Shown here in pieces: positions 1 through 12,000 of a stretch of 58,579 bases of DNA. Origin of the DNA: Perkinsus chesapeaki (taxonomy: Eukaryota > Perkinsozoa > Perkinsida > Perkinsidae). Location of the stretch: contig JAAPAO010000169.1 in assembly GCA_013115145.1 (NCBI GenBank), forward strand, positions 1-58,579, read 5' to 3'. The stretch's first letter is position 1, and each line of letters begins with the position of its first letter. A program made the translations under genes and the position numbers. The notes below the pieces were generated by a model. That model was given only the letters and a program-made list of their open reading frames with translations. It was not told where the DNA came from and ran no database searches.

Positions 1-999
1 GTAGCGGCCGTGGATATTGTTGTGACTTACAACGTGTAGTTACAAGTAAGCTACTTGTGATACAGTACTTTGAGTGGGATAATATAACCAGTACAATATA
101 CATTGTATATTCTGCAAACACCCGTGCAAATTAATAATGATGATGAAAGCAATAGTAACATTGATGATTTCAATTAGAGAACACAAAACAGCAAACAATA
201 CTATGTTCACCCTTATGAAAAAGTGTCCTTGAATTTCGTTCGAGCTCGCTACGCTCGCTCGATTCTATTCCATGCAGTTATACATCGCTTGAAAAAGCCA
301 CCAGTTTGCATGGCTTAGCACGAAAAGCTTGGCTTAGGATGATTTGCTGAGATTAGTAGCTTTAGCTTGGATTATCTGAAGTTGCATAGATTAGACCAAT
401 TATACAACCCTGTGCGCTTTGGGCCCACTTCAGAGTAAAAGCCTTTATTGATTTCTCATGCCTCTTGCGAGTCGCGTTGCTAGGAAGTTCACTCAAACCT
501 TGTCTGCTCAAGGGTGGCAGCTTACCCGACTTCCCCAGTAAGTGCTCTGCTCACAATCTTCGTCACGAAGGATCTCATTATTACTCCAAGAAAGCTAGCT
601 GCTAAGCTTAGTGCTGTACGCTTGTTTGATCCCAGTCGGGGGACTATAAATCGCAACCGCAACTAAGATCTTGAGCCACTACGGAATATAGCATGCGACC
701 ATCTTCATTCTCACACGCACCTCGACTATACTATCTCGTGGCGAGTAACCATTGTCTAGCTGTTCTGTTTGACGTGAGACATAATCATGTCACATAAGCG
801 AAAGCGTACCGCTCCATTAAGGGTAAAATTAGTAGGGTTCTGCACAGGTTGGAGTGGATAACAAAGGGCTGCCTCAACAAGTTCTCTTACTGAAGAATTA
901 CAGATCTAAGCTTAGGCCCTAATGATAAGATGCTCTCATAATTGAATAATCCTGAGGAGAGTTCATTACTCTCTTGCGAGCGAAGGTGCAACGTGCGGC
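1..999. other. No gene recognised
   Basis: Frames on both strands are short and broken. I see no conserved motif, tRNA or clear repeat unit here. The stretch lies downstream of the retrotransposon protease remnant and could hold more decayed mobile-element sequence, but I cannot show that. Confidence 0.4.
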
Positions 1000-1270
1000 T
1001 CAAATGCAGCGACACAACTGAGCTGAGCTCCTATGCTGATCCGCTAATAGCAGACCGCTATAATCACTGAGAGATTGCTCAACAATCCTTGTTGATATGC
1101 CAAAGCCATGACTCACCAGAGACTCAGCAAAATCTCTTCGTATAAATCCTACTGAGGCACCAGTGTCTAGTAAACCTTTAATGGTGACCAATCCATAAGG
1201 GGAATGACTTCAAATGTCGCAGTTAGAAAGCCATCTTCTAATTGCATTTCTGAAATGCCATTTCAGACGC
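1000..1270 (-). pseudogene. Decayed LTR-retrotransposon aspartic protease fragment
   Basis: The minus frame contains the motif LLDTGAS followed by a hydrophobic stretch (VGFIRRDFAESL). This is the active-site pattern of retroviral-type aspartic proteases (single DTG per monomer) as found in Ty3/gypsy-type Gag-Pol. Upstream residues of the protease fold (FEVIP) appear in a different frame, with the break at the run of C near 1199-1203, and the downstream frame stops after about 60 codons. No reverse transcriptase, RNase H, integrase or LTR was recognised next to it, so this is a broken relic. The family assignment rests on the motif only. Confidence 0.5.
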
Positions 1271-1779
1271 AGCCTGAGCTTCACATCCAACCATGGCAAC
1301 CATCTCAATGTTTTTGTCGGCTGCTTTAGATTTTGCGACATGTTCGCAAAATTTTTCTGATTAGTACGAAGGTGGATATTTTACCCATTGAAAAGCTAAA
1401 TCGTTTGCGGGCAAAGATATATTTTTCAATTGATTTCGAAAAAACGGCAATGAGAGGAAAAGCCAACGAACAGAGTTATTCCTAACCGGCTAGAAAAGAA
1501 ACCGATGGCAAGAGGGCTTTACTCGTAGTAAAAAACTACTAGCTTTACAGACGAGCCAAAGGGAGCTTTCAGCGGGCCGGGTGAGCTAACAGTGTTGGTT
1601 TCGCATTGTTAAGTTCGATCCGTTTTATTAGCTCTGGAAACCGTGAAGGTTTGTGGATAGCTCAAGTTTGATGGTGATCAACTTTCAGTTCCTCAGCCTG
1701 TCTTTACTTGCAACACAACTTGCAACACATATACAATGTCCATCAAGACTTTTTGCATGTTAACATGCATGCCATCAAA

Positions 1780-4700
1780 TCAATACTTTTTGCCTCTCTC
1801 ACTAAACTCCGCACGGTCCTCTTCAAAAGCCTTCTGATAAGTCTGATAGCTCTTGGATAGGCCCCTGGAAAAATGAAGCTGAGCATGATTCATCGAAATT
1901 ACAATTCTCACCCTTGAACCTCAGACCACAGTTTGCCCCGAGCCGTCCTCAACTGATTCTCGATCTGCGAAAGATGCTTCTGTAAGCCTTCTTCTTCTTG
2001 CCTGAGGATAAATCATAATAAGCTATGCCACTCTTTGTTCGATGATTCACATTTCAGCTTTCTCCGCTCCTCTATAATCCTTCTTATATTCCCCAATTTG
2101 GGTTTTCATCTCCTGTAGCAGCGGTTGGGAGGATGTCATTACCCTAATAAATAAGCTCATCTTAGAGCTTCGACTCGAAAACCAACCTTTGCAGGTCTCG
2201 ATCGCTTGATGCAGTGGACTTCCCAAGGTCTGTCAGTTCCGTCTCAACTAAACAGGGTTCAATAAATTCCGATATATATCACAATCCTAGCTTCTTACCT
2301 TCTTTGCTGGGCTTTCCCAATCCGGCAAAGCTCTTAATAGATTCATCTGCTCGCGCCAACTCTTTTTTTGTCTAATATTCCAGTATGTAACAAGCCAGTG
2401 CGAGACAGACTAACCTCCGCCATTGAATCCTTGGAAAGGGATGAAAATACTGTCACGGCATCCTCAACTTCCGCTGTACGTTTCAGATTCACACCCTTCT
2501 CTGCCGCAATCTCTTCAAGTAACTTATCATCCATCGCACTATAAAGAATCATCTATACTATCCTCTTATTATATCTCCTGGCCTACAGTGCCATATGTGC
2601 CAGAGCTCTCACTTCATGGGCAAACAAACCTTTTGTGGATCGGGCATCAGTGATGAATTTTCCCGTCGCGAGAGCGTTATATCTGCTCGCGACATTCTAA
2701 AGCATCACTTCCACTAGTGCTTACCCTAGCTGACCGCCGTCATACATTGCAGCTTTCGATAAGGCGTCTCCAAAGTCTCCCAAGCCACCATTAATTTTAG
2801 ACGCTCGAAGAGCATCACCGATCTCCAACTCCTACAGAACAACAACGAAGGGTATGCTATTTAACAGTAAAGAATATAAGCGAACCTTGAGTAGTTCTAT
2901 GGCGCTTGATTCTTCATTTGCCAGCATCTCCCTGAAAGAAGTAAACATCACCGGGTTGATTCAATCATTCATGTTTGGAAAAAGCAGTCCGCTCAAGGTG
3001 ACAGCTGCCCGAGAGAGCTACTTGAATCTCCTTTCTCGCAGCAGCAGCAGAAGAAGAAGAAGAAGGGTAGAAGATATTATTTATAGTCCGTAAAGTAGGT
3101 CAGATTTCTCCCTTACTGGAATTTGGTTATATCCCCACCAAGACGTGCTCGAAGCCTCTCGAACTCCTCCGCAGTGACACCGGCTTCCTTCTCAAGTTGC
3201 TTTTGAACGTAATCATGCAGCTCCTCGCCACTCAAACCAAGTGCTCTGAAGGCAATCACTCCCACAAGGCAATTGCTGCTGCCGATGATGATGGTTATTA
3301 TGATGATGATCCTCACTGTGCTTGCTTTATAATCCTATCTAGGGTTTGAGCAAGATTGGTAGCAGCAGCATGTTTCTCCTGAATAATCAATTTAAGCCGT
3401 CATTCAAGACGACTCCCTCACCTTCTCCGTCATCGCGAGCTCGCCGCCGAATCTCGCTTCACCATCCATGAAAAGCTTCAATATCGCCTTCATTTTCTCT
3501 TCCTGTGCGTTTCTTGTCCGTATAGATATACGAAGGCAATCTCACCTGTGACATGTCCGAGTTCAGTATGTGCTGTAAATCGGCGTTCGCTGCACTTGCT
3601 AGGATCTTGGTGAACGCAGCCACGATGCGCTGATGCCACAACACAATAAAAACCAATACTTTTACTCTACCACTCACCGATATACCATCTCGGCCGATTT
3701 GAAGGCTCGCTTTCATGTCTTGAGTCTTCTCCTTCAAGCCTCGGTCGATGCTTTGAATACCGGCGTCCATCGAGGCTGATGCACTCTTCATCTCGTTGCC
3801 ATATTTTGTCAGATCTTGCCTGAACACCATAACCGCTTCGCGAATGCGAAACAACTCGGAGCATACTCAATTCCTCGACGAAGATTGCCAAGCTCTTGCT
3901 CTTCCTCCCTACTATCCTGTCTCTCCTGTTGGCCCAATTTATGGACGCCACCGTCACGGCCTTTCAGGTCGTTTTCACTGAAAACCATAGTTGAGGAACA
4001 CCAGAAGGCAAAGGCCGCAAAAACAATAATTTGCGAAACTCGATGGACTGAGCATGCTGCTTACATCGCCTCTACTTCTCCAAGAACCTGTCTGTTTTTC
4101 AGTCCACGTCTATCCGCCTCATCCATAATCTTTTCAATGGCAAAAATCTAAAAACAGTAACCCACTGTAATAGGCGGGTCGCTCACTAACCTTAGCTCTC
4201 AGTTCCTGAGCTCGTTGAGCATCCTTTTTAGTGGTGCCCTTTTCAGCCTCCCTAGCGGCTCTGATGAGCAGCTGTCGTGTCTTTTCCAGCTGAGCTAATT
4301 CCTTTTGCTCCAAGCCGTCCAAGGCCTAGACCGAAAACCTCATAATCTCCTTTGGTTACCCGCTCTTTGCAACCTACTCGTGCCGATGCCTGAGTCTCTT
4401 TTCCCTGTTCCGTATTTAAGAATTGATCAAGCTTATTGCCCTCTCCAGCAATATCCTGCTTGTATTCTTGCATCTCTCCCTCCATCTATCAAAACCAACA
4501 TTACTATTCCACATTAAGGGTCTTACCTTCGACAGTCCTCCTTTAGCTTCATCATACATGCCAGAGATGCCACTCTCCCCCTCACGCAGGTCTCCCAGCA
4601 TAGACCCCAGCTCGTTCATTCGAGTCTTCTGATCATCCTGAGCAGCCATACTTCTCCTTTTCCCCCTCTCCACGGCTTACTCTTATTATTCCCTTTGATT

Positions 4701-7422
4701 CGCCAAGAACACCAGAAAGCCGCTCCTCGATCGACCTTATTGAGTCCGTCTCTTCTTTCTTAAACTCCCCAGCTTGATTCTTCATCCCGATCGATCCCTC
4801 GCTAAAATAACACCAGCGTTATTAATTAAATCAATGCTACGGTTATCAATGCTTGCTGCTATTCGTTATAGGACTTATAGACATTTCGCTGGTACAACAG
4901 TGATAATCGTCAACGGTACTTCTCAATAAGAAGTAACATTAATCTCGGAAGGTACCAGTCTTCTCATGAGGCAGAAAAGAAGTCTTCCCATTGTAAACGT
5001 ACTCGGCAAGTCCTTTAATTCCAGCATTTGCCTTATCTCTCTCTCCCTCTAGCCCAGCCATCGCTCCTGCCAGCCCCTCACTCATCGCCTTCTCGCCTTC
5101 AACTGATGACTCGAGTCCTCCTTCGATCGAATGGAGCGTGCCGTCAAAGCTCGACATCTCTAAAAAGATCAACGAATCCACGGAATTCACACGCGACGAT
5201 CTTCCTCACCATCTTCAGAGTCGTTATGGGAGTTCTGAATATTCTCCGCCAGCCTCATAAACTCTTCCCGCTCAGATTCTGACATGTTCGCTAAATCTTC
5301 ATTCGTCGACTTCATAAGTTTATCCTCCGTTGACTTCAGAGTGCCTACATCCATCCATATCATCATCAGTCCTTCCTTATACCTATCCTACCCATGATTC
5401 TCGCTAATCTAGTTGCCTCATCCTCAGATTGGGCGTTAATAGCATTCCCTTCATGGTCGACTTCTCCCTTCCCGTGCCCGAAAAGATCCTTCACTCGCCC
5501 CCTGTCAAGCAAATAACCACACTTCCTATCATGTCCTACTCTAATTGTTGTCCTTTTGAGGACACACTGTGCTCCAGCTGATCCTCTTCAGCATGCAGCT
5601 CTCTCTCTGCCTCGCCAATCTCTCTACCGTGTTCATCCCCATCGATTGCGACTTGGTTCATGACATCTCCCACTCTTCCACCGTAATGAAGACGCTACGC
5701 CCCGGTCATTTCAGCCCAGTAATAACTTAACTTACCCTTCCAGAAGAGCTGTGTTCTTCACCTTCAACTTCGCTACGCAGATCGCTGTTCAGTAACTCAG
5801 ACTCGCCAGTGTACTGGGAAGCAACTTGTCCGACTCCAAGTATCGGAGGCAACTCCCTTACGTCTTTTTCAAGCTTATCCGCAGAAGCCTTGAGCTCTCC
5901 CTCTACAGCGCTATCAGTTGTTTTCAGCTTAGACTGAGCTAGTTGAAGTTCATCTTCGGTGAACTGTTTACCCTGTACCATATCTTTCCTAAACGGAGGC
6001 AACAACAACAGTAAACTTCCATCATTCCACCTAACTACGAAAACAGCTCACTCATATTGAAGAAGTTCCCTTTCGGTATCCCCTTCAGCATTAGTTGCCG
6101 CGCGACTCTCGGCATCCGATTCAATGGCATCGGCCCTCAGTCCATCACTTAGCGCTTGATTCTCCTTCGCGAAATCCTAACCCACACCTCTCAACGGCGG
6201 TCATCTCTCCAACAACAACAACACCGGCGGCGGCCGTCTTACCTGCTTGCCTTCCCTTTCAAGCGCACCTTTCTGTGATTCTATTTTCCGTAGATCTCGA
6301 TTCATGCTGCGGTCGAATTGTCTTCCAGCTTTGTCAATATTTCGTATATCGCCCTTCAAGTCTCCTTGTATCTCCCTATTAGCCTTGCTCAACTCCTTGT
6401 CCTCCTATTATAAAACTAGTGCTTCCCAACTAATGCTTTACTTCAATCAGCCTACAGTTTTCTCATATGGCCTTATTTCTCTTTGCTGCCTTTTCTGCTC
6501 CTCCTCCAGTCTCTTCCTTAATTTCGCCAACATAGCTCTGAAATAAGCTCTCCTATTTCGACACTTTCTTGCCATCCTACTGTAGCAGCAGCTTCTCCCT
6601 AGGCCCAGCTGTCTCCATCATCTTGTTCACCTTCGCTATGATCTTCTCTGCATTATCTAGCAGTCTCGTGCCCTTCCTGTCAACCTGTCGACCATAGAAT
6701 CTCCACCATAAAATGCATCGGATCCCTCTCACCCTATCGCCATCTCGCTCCACTTTCTTCAACGAGCCCTTACAACGTCTCAATATCTGTCTCTGCTGCC
6801 TCATAGCACCCTTACTCACTTTTCCGAGAGTCTGACAGAGGACAGCGATGACACCACATCATCACTCCCTTTCACATCGCACTCTTCGGTGCCGTGGACC
6901 AATGACTGATCTAAGCTCACGGGAATCTGTTCATCGGGGACAAGAAGAGTTACTAAACAGGGAGTCGATCTGTCCTCACAGTGAGGCCCTCACAGAAACG
7001 TGTTCCTCAGGGGCCCCAAAGGGTTGTTCCTAATGCAGAGATATACCGAGAATTCAGCTAAAGGATATTCTCAGAGACCCAAAGAAAACAGCAAATGCTT
7101 TACTTCTGGGAACAGCTAATATTCTTCTACGTGTTAAATGTAGAGATGCAAAGTAGTGCGATCCTAAAGCAGAAGGAAGCGTGGAATGCATTCCTTCAGG
7201 GACTAGTATCTTACTACTATGCTACCTCTCTATGACACAACTACCACCACAAAACTTAATCGAATCACCGCAGTAGGACGTACTCTCTTCATCTGGCCAT
7301 CCACCTTAGCGGTCTGCTTGAGCATATGCTTTGCCAGAATAGCAACATCTCGACTGAGTACCGTTGAAGCCTAAACCAGCATAGCATAGCGAAAGCGGCG
7401 GTGGGAAAGGAATGCAATGACG

Positions 7423-7483
<61 letters not shown>

Positions 7484-8907
7484 CCGCACCTGAGCGAACT
7501 GCTTCTCCATGACCTCTTTAGAATCAACTATCTCCTTCTTGATATCCCTAAAATTGAGGTCATAAATTGTCTGTCATAAAAATTATACAAGCAGGAGGGG
7601 AAACGAGTGGCAAGTGAAGAGATTACTAGATAATGGCAATTAAGGAGTCACAAAAGTTCCCGAGCTTACTCTTCGAGGGCGTGCATTTTAGGATACTTCT
7701 CACTGAAGGCGGTTTCCTAATAATAAGACAACGGATTGATAGAACCAACGTTCTGACTCAGCCTACCACAGTCGGTTTCTCCGCTTGAACTGCTTCGTAA
7801 AGAGCTATGGCCTGTGGGGTCAGTCCATTGTGCCTGACAACGATAATAAATATATACCAACATCATCAAAAGGCTTACTCCTGATCGGGATCGATGAGAT
7901 CCAAGCTGTGCTTCAACGTCAGCTTCTTCACGCGCTCTCTGAGCACTTCCGTTCTGAAACATCGGGAGAGTTAGTAATCAATAATCTTCCCCCCTTCCAT
8001 CAGGTTGATCTAGAAGGAGTTACACTGCTCATTTAGTAAAAGTAACCGAATTTCAAACGCAATCTTTACAACTTTAATTATTATTCATTCAACCTCGCAC
8101 AGTGAGCCTTGCAAGCTGCCCGCACCTTGCCGAGTGCTCCTCCGCCCAGCCACACAGACATTTCTACCGACAATTTCAAGCTGATGATGATGCTGACGCT
8201 GCTGCTGTTGTTCCAATTCTTAGGTAATATTCACGAAGACTACGTAGCAGCATCAGACCTACGCAGCTTCTCCGGCCTTCACTTGCGCCTTCATAACCAT
8301 TATATTAAAAGTCAAGGCTCTCGTCCGCATGAATGCAATGGTTCCACACCAATCCCACCAGAAAAACATATCGCAGTACCAATTACTGAGAAAAATAACA
8401 ACAATCAACAGCGGAGCGGAGCTCATCATAATCTCATCCTCACGTCCAGTCTCCCCAATATCCTTTGACTCTGGGTGGCTGCAAATGCCAGGCCAGCATG
8501 TTCTTCTCATTTAGCAGGGATTCCGGGCTAATCGACGCATCGGAATCAATCTGCGAAAGTATCATTTTCTGCTCGCTGAGAGTGGGCTGGTCCTGAAGCA
8601 TCTTTTTAGTTGGTGCGGGGTTATGCTTGAAGGTGTTTGGTGGGTAGCTAGTCAAAGCCTCCATAGTCACCGCTTGAACTGGTACTAAGTGCAGTGCCTT
8701 CGACGACAATTTAGATAGTTGTGCAGGAGTAAGACTGTGCCACACGCCCTTGGAGAGAGCCACCAATTTCGAGGGCGATAGTTGGCTTATCTGTTCGGCA
8801 GTCATGTTGACTAAAGGGCTCCGGTTGTGTGTAGAGAACCAGGAAGCCTCGGCCAGAAGAAGGCCTACGAGGGATAGTTTCATGGCTGCCTTCATGAAGT
8901 AAATCAT
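1780..8907 (-). CDS. Giant secreted coiled-coil protein A (tandem paralogue of protein B)
   Basis: Unrecognised family. The first exon (8907-8444) encodes a signal peptide (start at Met 8907, 8895 or 8883, hydrophobic core SLVGLLLAEASW), then short Leu-rich repeats (AEQISQLS, PAQLSKLS), and ends in GYWGDW followed by a phase-2 donor. The rest is many short exons of charged heptad-like sequence separated by introns of about 40-60 nt. Examples: 6392-6201 (NREIQGDLKGDIRN), 6008-5727, 5190-4939, 4673-4416, 4485-4252, 4322-4134 (LEKTRQLLIRAAREAE), 3854-3459, 3316-3113 (LGLSGEELHDYVQKQL), 2552-2343. The last exon ends EFSERGKKY-stop at 1782-1780. Tandem arrangement and shared motifs show duplication with protein B. 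Exon chaining was done by eye and is incomplete. A structural extracellular or secretory-pathway role is inference. Confidence 0.6.
7371..7489 (-). repeat. Intron of protein A gene with (TAC)n microsatellite
   Basis: About 20 uninterrupted copies of the trinucleotide GTA (TAC on the gene strand) occupy 7423-7483. They start immediately after the donor of an intron whose flanking exons read EKQFAQ and ASTVLSRDVAILAK. Splicing removes the repeat. If it were translated it would give poly-Leu or poly-Tyr. Confidence 0.7.
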
Positions 8908-9060
8908 GACCGCTCGACAGGGTGAAAATAAAAAAGGTAATAGCTAAACAGACCGAAATGTCGAGTGTCAGCTTCAACCTAAGATACTCCCCGCCGATTG
9001 AGAAACACAATAAGACATAATGCAGGACACCGTCGATCCATGACTCATGAGAGCATTGGC

Positions 9061-12000
9061 TCAAGGAAGCCCCTGCACTGGCTCTGAAGGGGCACCGATA
9101 TCCTGGGATTTGGTCTCTCCTTTATCATTTTCTATTTCGGCCCGCACTGATGACACCTCCTCTTGAAACTCCTTATTCTTGCTGGACAAATGTCTGAGAA
9201 ACGGAACTCAATCTACATTCATTTACCAGCGTCAATTTCACAGCTATCACGGGATGCTCAATTGTTTTAGTATAACCAATATTATTAAGATGTAGATTAC
9301 TTGACCTAGATGCTATCCAGACTCCACCTTTCTAGTCGAAGTAAAGCTACAAACTAATTCACATCAACCCAGCAGCGATAAAGTAGGTTCACAGGCAATC
9401 AATGTCAAATGCATGTCACCCTGTCGAGTATACCTGACCACCCTAGACCTTTATAACTCCACACGATGTTAATTGATGATCCCGAACTAGCCATATACCA
9501 TTATCAAAAAGTGCCGCAAGATGTCATCTTCTTTACCATTGGCAAATTGCCAACATCTTTGATCCATGTAAATGTACACATCCCAACTCTTCATGCCAAT
9601 ATCGAAGGCTCATGTTGTCTCGCAATTTTTTCACAGGAATCGACACGTGGCCCCGACGCAGAAGTATATTATGAATCAGTGAACTCGTCCTCAGTTCCAT
9701 TGTCATTCCCTCTCAAAAACGAGCTGTCTTTCTGCTATGACTCCCCAATCGAGTTCCCTCTCACTTCATTGTTTCCGTCCAAGTCTCTGCTCTCTCCTTG
9801 TTCTGTTCCTTTTCACTATCACTTACTTCCTTCAATATTTCCGTCCGCTCCCCCCTAAAGCCGATGATCAATATCCTCCACAGAGTTCGATTAGCTCACA
9901 TTAGTTCCTTATTAACTTCACGCTCCTTCTTCTCAAACACTTCGGCTTCTCCTTTCATCTCGCCCAGCAGCGGCTGAATGCCGTCCATGAACCTTGTCAA
10001 AAATCACAGGCCACAGAGCCTGGGACACGTCCTACTTTTGAGACCGTCTAAGGCGGTCGTCTACCACTCTGCCAAGGGAATCTACCGTCTTGTTTGTGCC
10101 TGATAACAGATACACATCCCAGCCTCGAGACCAGGCTTTGCTGGTAGTCGTACAAGATGTAGCTGCTGATGCCAAATGATGGCCCTAGACATTTCTATAC
10201 CCTTACCTTTGAGTGGCATGCGGCAGAAGTGGAATAACAAAATCAATGCACAATTCTCCGAATAAAATAAGAACCGTGAAATCAAATGCAACGTTGTTCA
10301 TTTATAAGATCAAAGTGTTTAGGAATTATGTCAATCCGATTGGCTATAGGTGCCCACAGCTTAGTGGACTATCCTGTACCCACCGCCGCCGCCGCCGCCG
10401 CAGCAGCCTCTCACCAGCATCATATAGATCCAATACGCGTCCAAGTTTTCTAAAGTCGCCCCTCAGTCGATCTATATCATTGTGCAACTAAGAGGAACAA
10501 ACAATTTCAACAATCACCGGCCACCGCGCAGCTCACCTCCTCGAAACTCGACCCTGTTAAAGACCGCGTAATAGCAACAACATCTTCAATTCTTGCGAGT
10601 GCGTCAAGATCCGCCCCGTGGTTGGCGGCCATCTCATGCAGTACCGCATCTTTCGTTAACCTATCACCACAATGACCGAATCGTTTTCTAACCCCCCGCT
10701 ATTGTATGGCATTCGATCCGGAATCAAGCGTGGAGGTTTTATTATATTTTATTATTTCTCAAGTACCGCTGCTGCTGCTTTATAGGTATCCGATTACACT
10801 ATCATTCTATATCCAAATTCACAAGGGAAATTCGAGCAGACGGAATAGAGATTCGACGCAAAGCGAATATCTGCTGCACTGTGAAAATATTCGCCATGGG
10901 CGAACCTTATAGATCACCGTTTCATCATATACGTATTCATTATTATACATATAGATACCGTTCCCGAGCGTTATGATAACGAAATAGACATCCCCACTGC
11001 GAGCCTTACGAAACACTATGAATCAAAGCCTTCAACTCTAATCCAGATATCTGCACTTGGTTCTCCGTCAAGAACCCCAACTTGGCCAGCGCTTGGTTAT
11101 TATACCTGGCCAACGTATTGCGAGAATCTCAGCACGGTTGAATCCCACCCTAGTGTACCGCCGACCTCCTCGGCCTCATCTGCGACTTTTCCTTCGAACC
11201 CTCCGAGCTGGCCATATACTCCTTCTGCTCCATTTCGGAAGCTTTGGTCATTTTTCTAAATAGGGAAGTGTTTCTATCACATGGTGGAGAGTCTCACCTG
11301 TATCTCGGTCGTTGCCTTGTTTTTATCCGCTTCGTCGGCAGCTCTGAACAATACAAGCCTCCAGCCTTTTCAACGTTGCTTTATTATTGAATAGTGAAGG
11401 CACAGCAATTAAGACCGAGTAAGCTTTTCAAATGCACAGACATGCGATGACTCAGATCCCAAACACGCCGCATGTAGACGATAAATATAATAGTATCGAA
11501 ATATCACGCAGCAGCACCTACTATTATTATTTTATTATCGTATCAAACCATTGCATATTTCACACCTAATTTCATATATAAAATGTACTGTAAAGCTGCC
11601 ATATAATTAGGCATTCTCATAATACTGATAAGCATCTATATAACGCAGCCAAATAGATTCAGTCAACTTCCATCAACCACCCACCTTAATCCTGTCATGT
11701 CATTCGAGAGCTCTTTCTCCAGCAAGCCGATCTCCCCCGCAGAAGCCTCCGACAGGTTCGATAATTGCTCTTCGATATACTCTTTCATTTTATCCCCAGA
11801 CAGACCGAGTTCCCTAAGAACATCTCCTACCCCACCAAAGCTCTATTTTCAGACTTACTGTGCTTGAACTGTCAAGCTACTCAGCATGGTTACGAAGTTC
11901 ATGGTGGACTTCTTATCGACCTTGAGAGGACAGGATATCGGATCTTCTTACTTTCACCAGCTCACATTCAAAAGATTCTCCAACCTCACTTTCGACTTCT

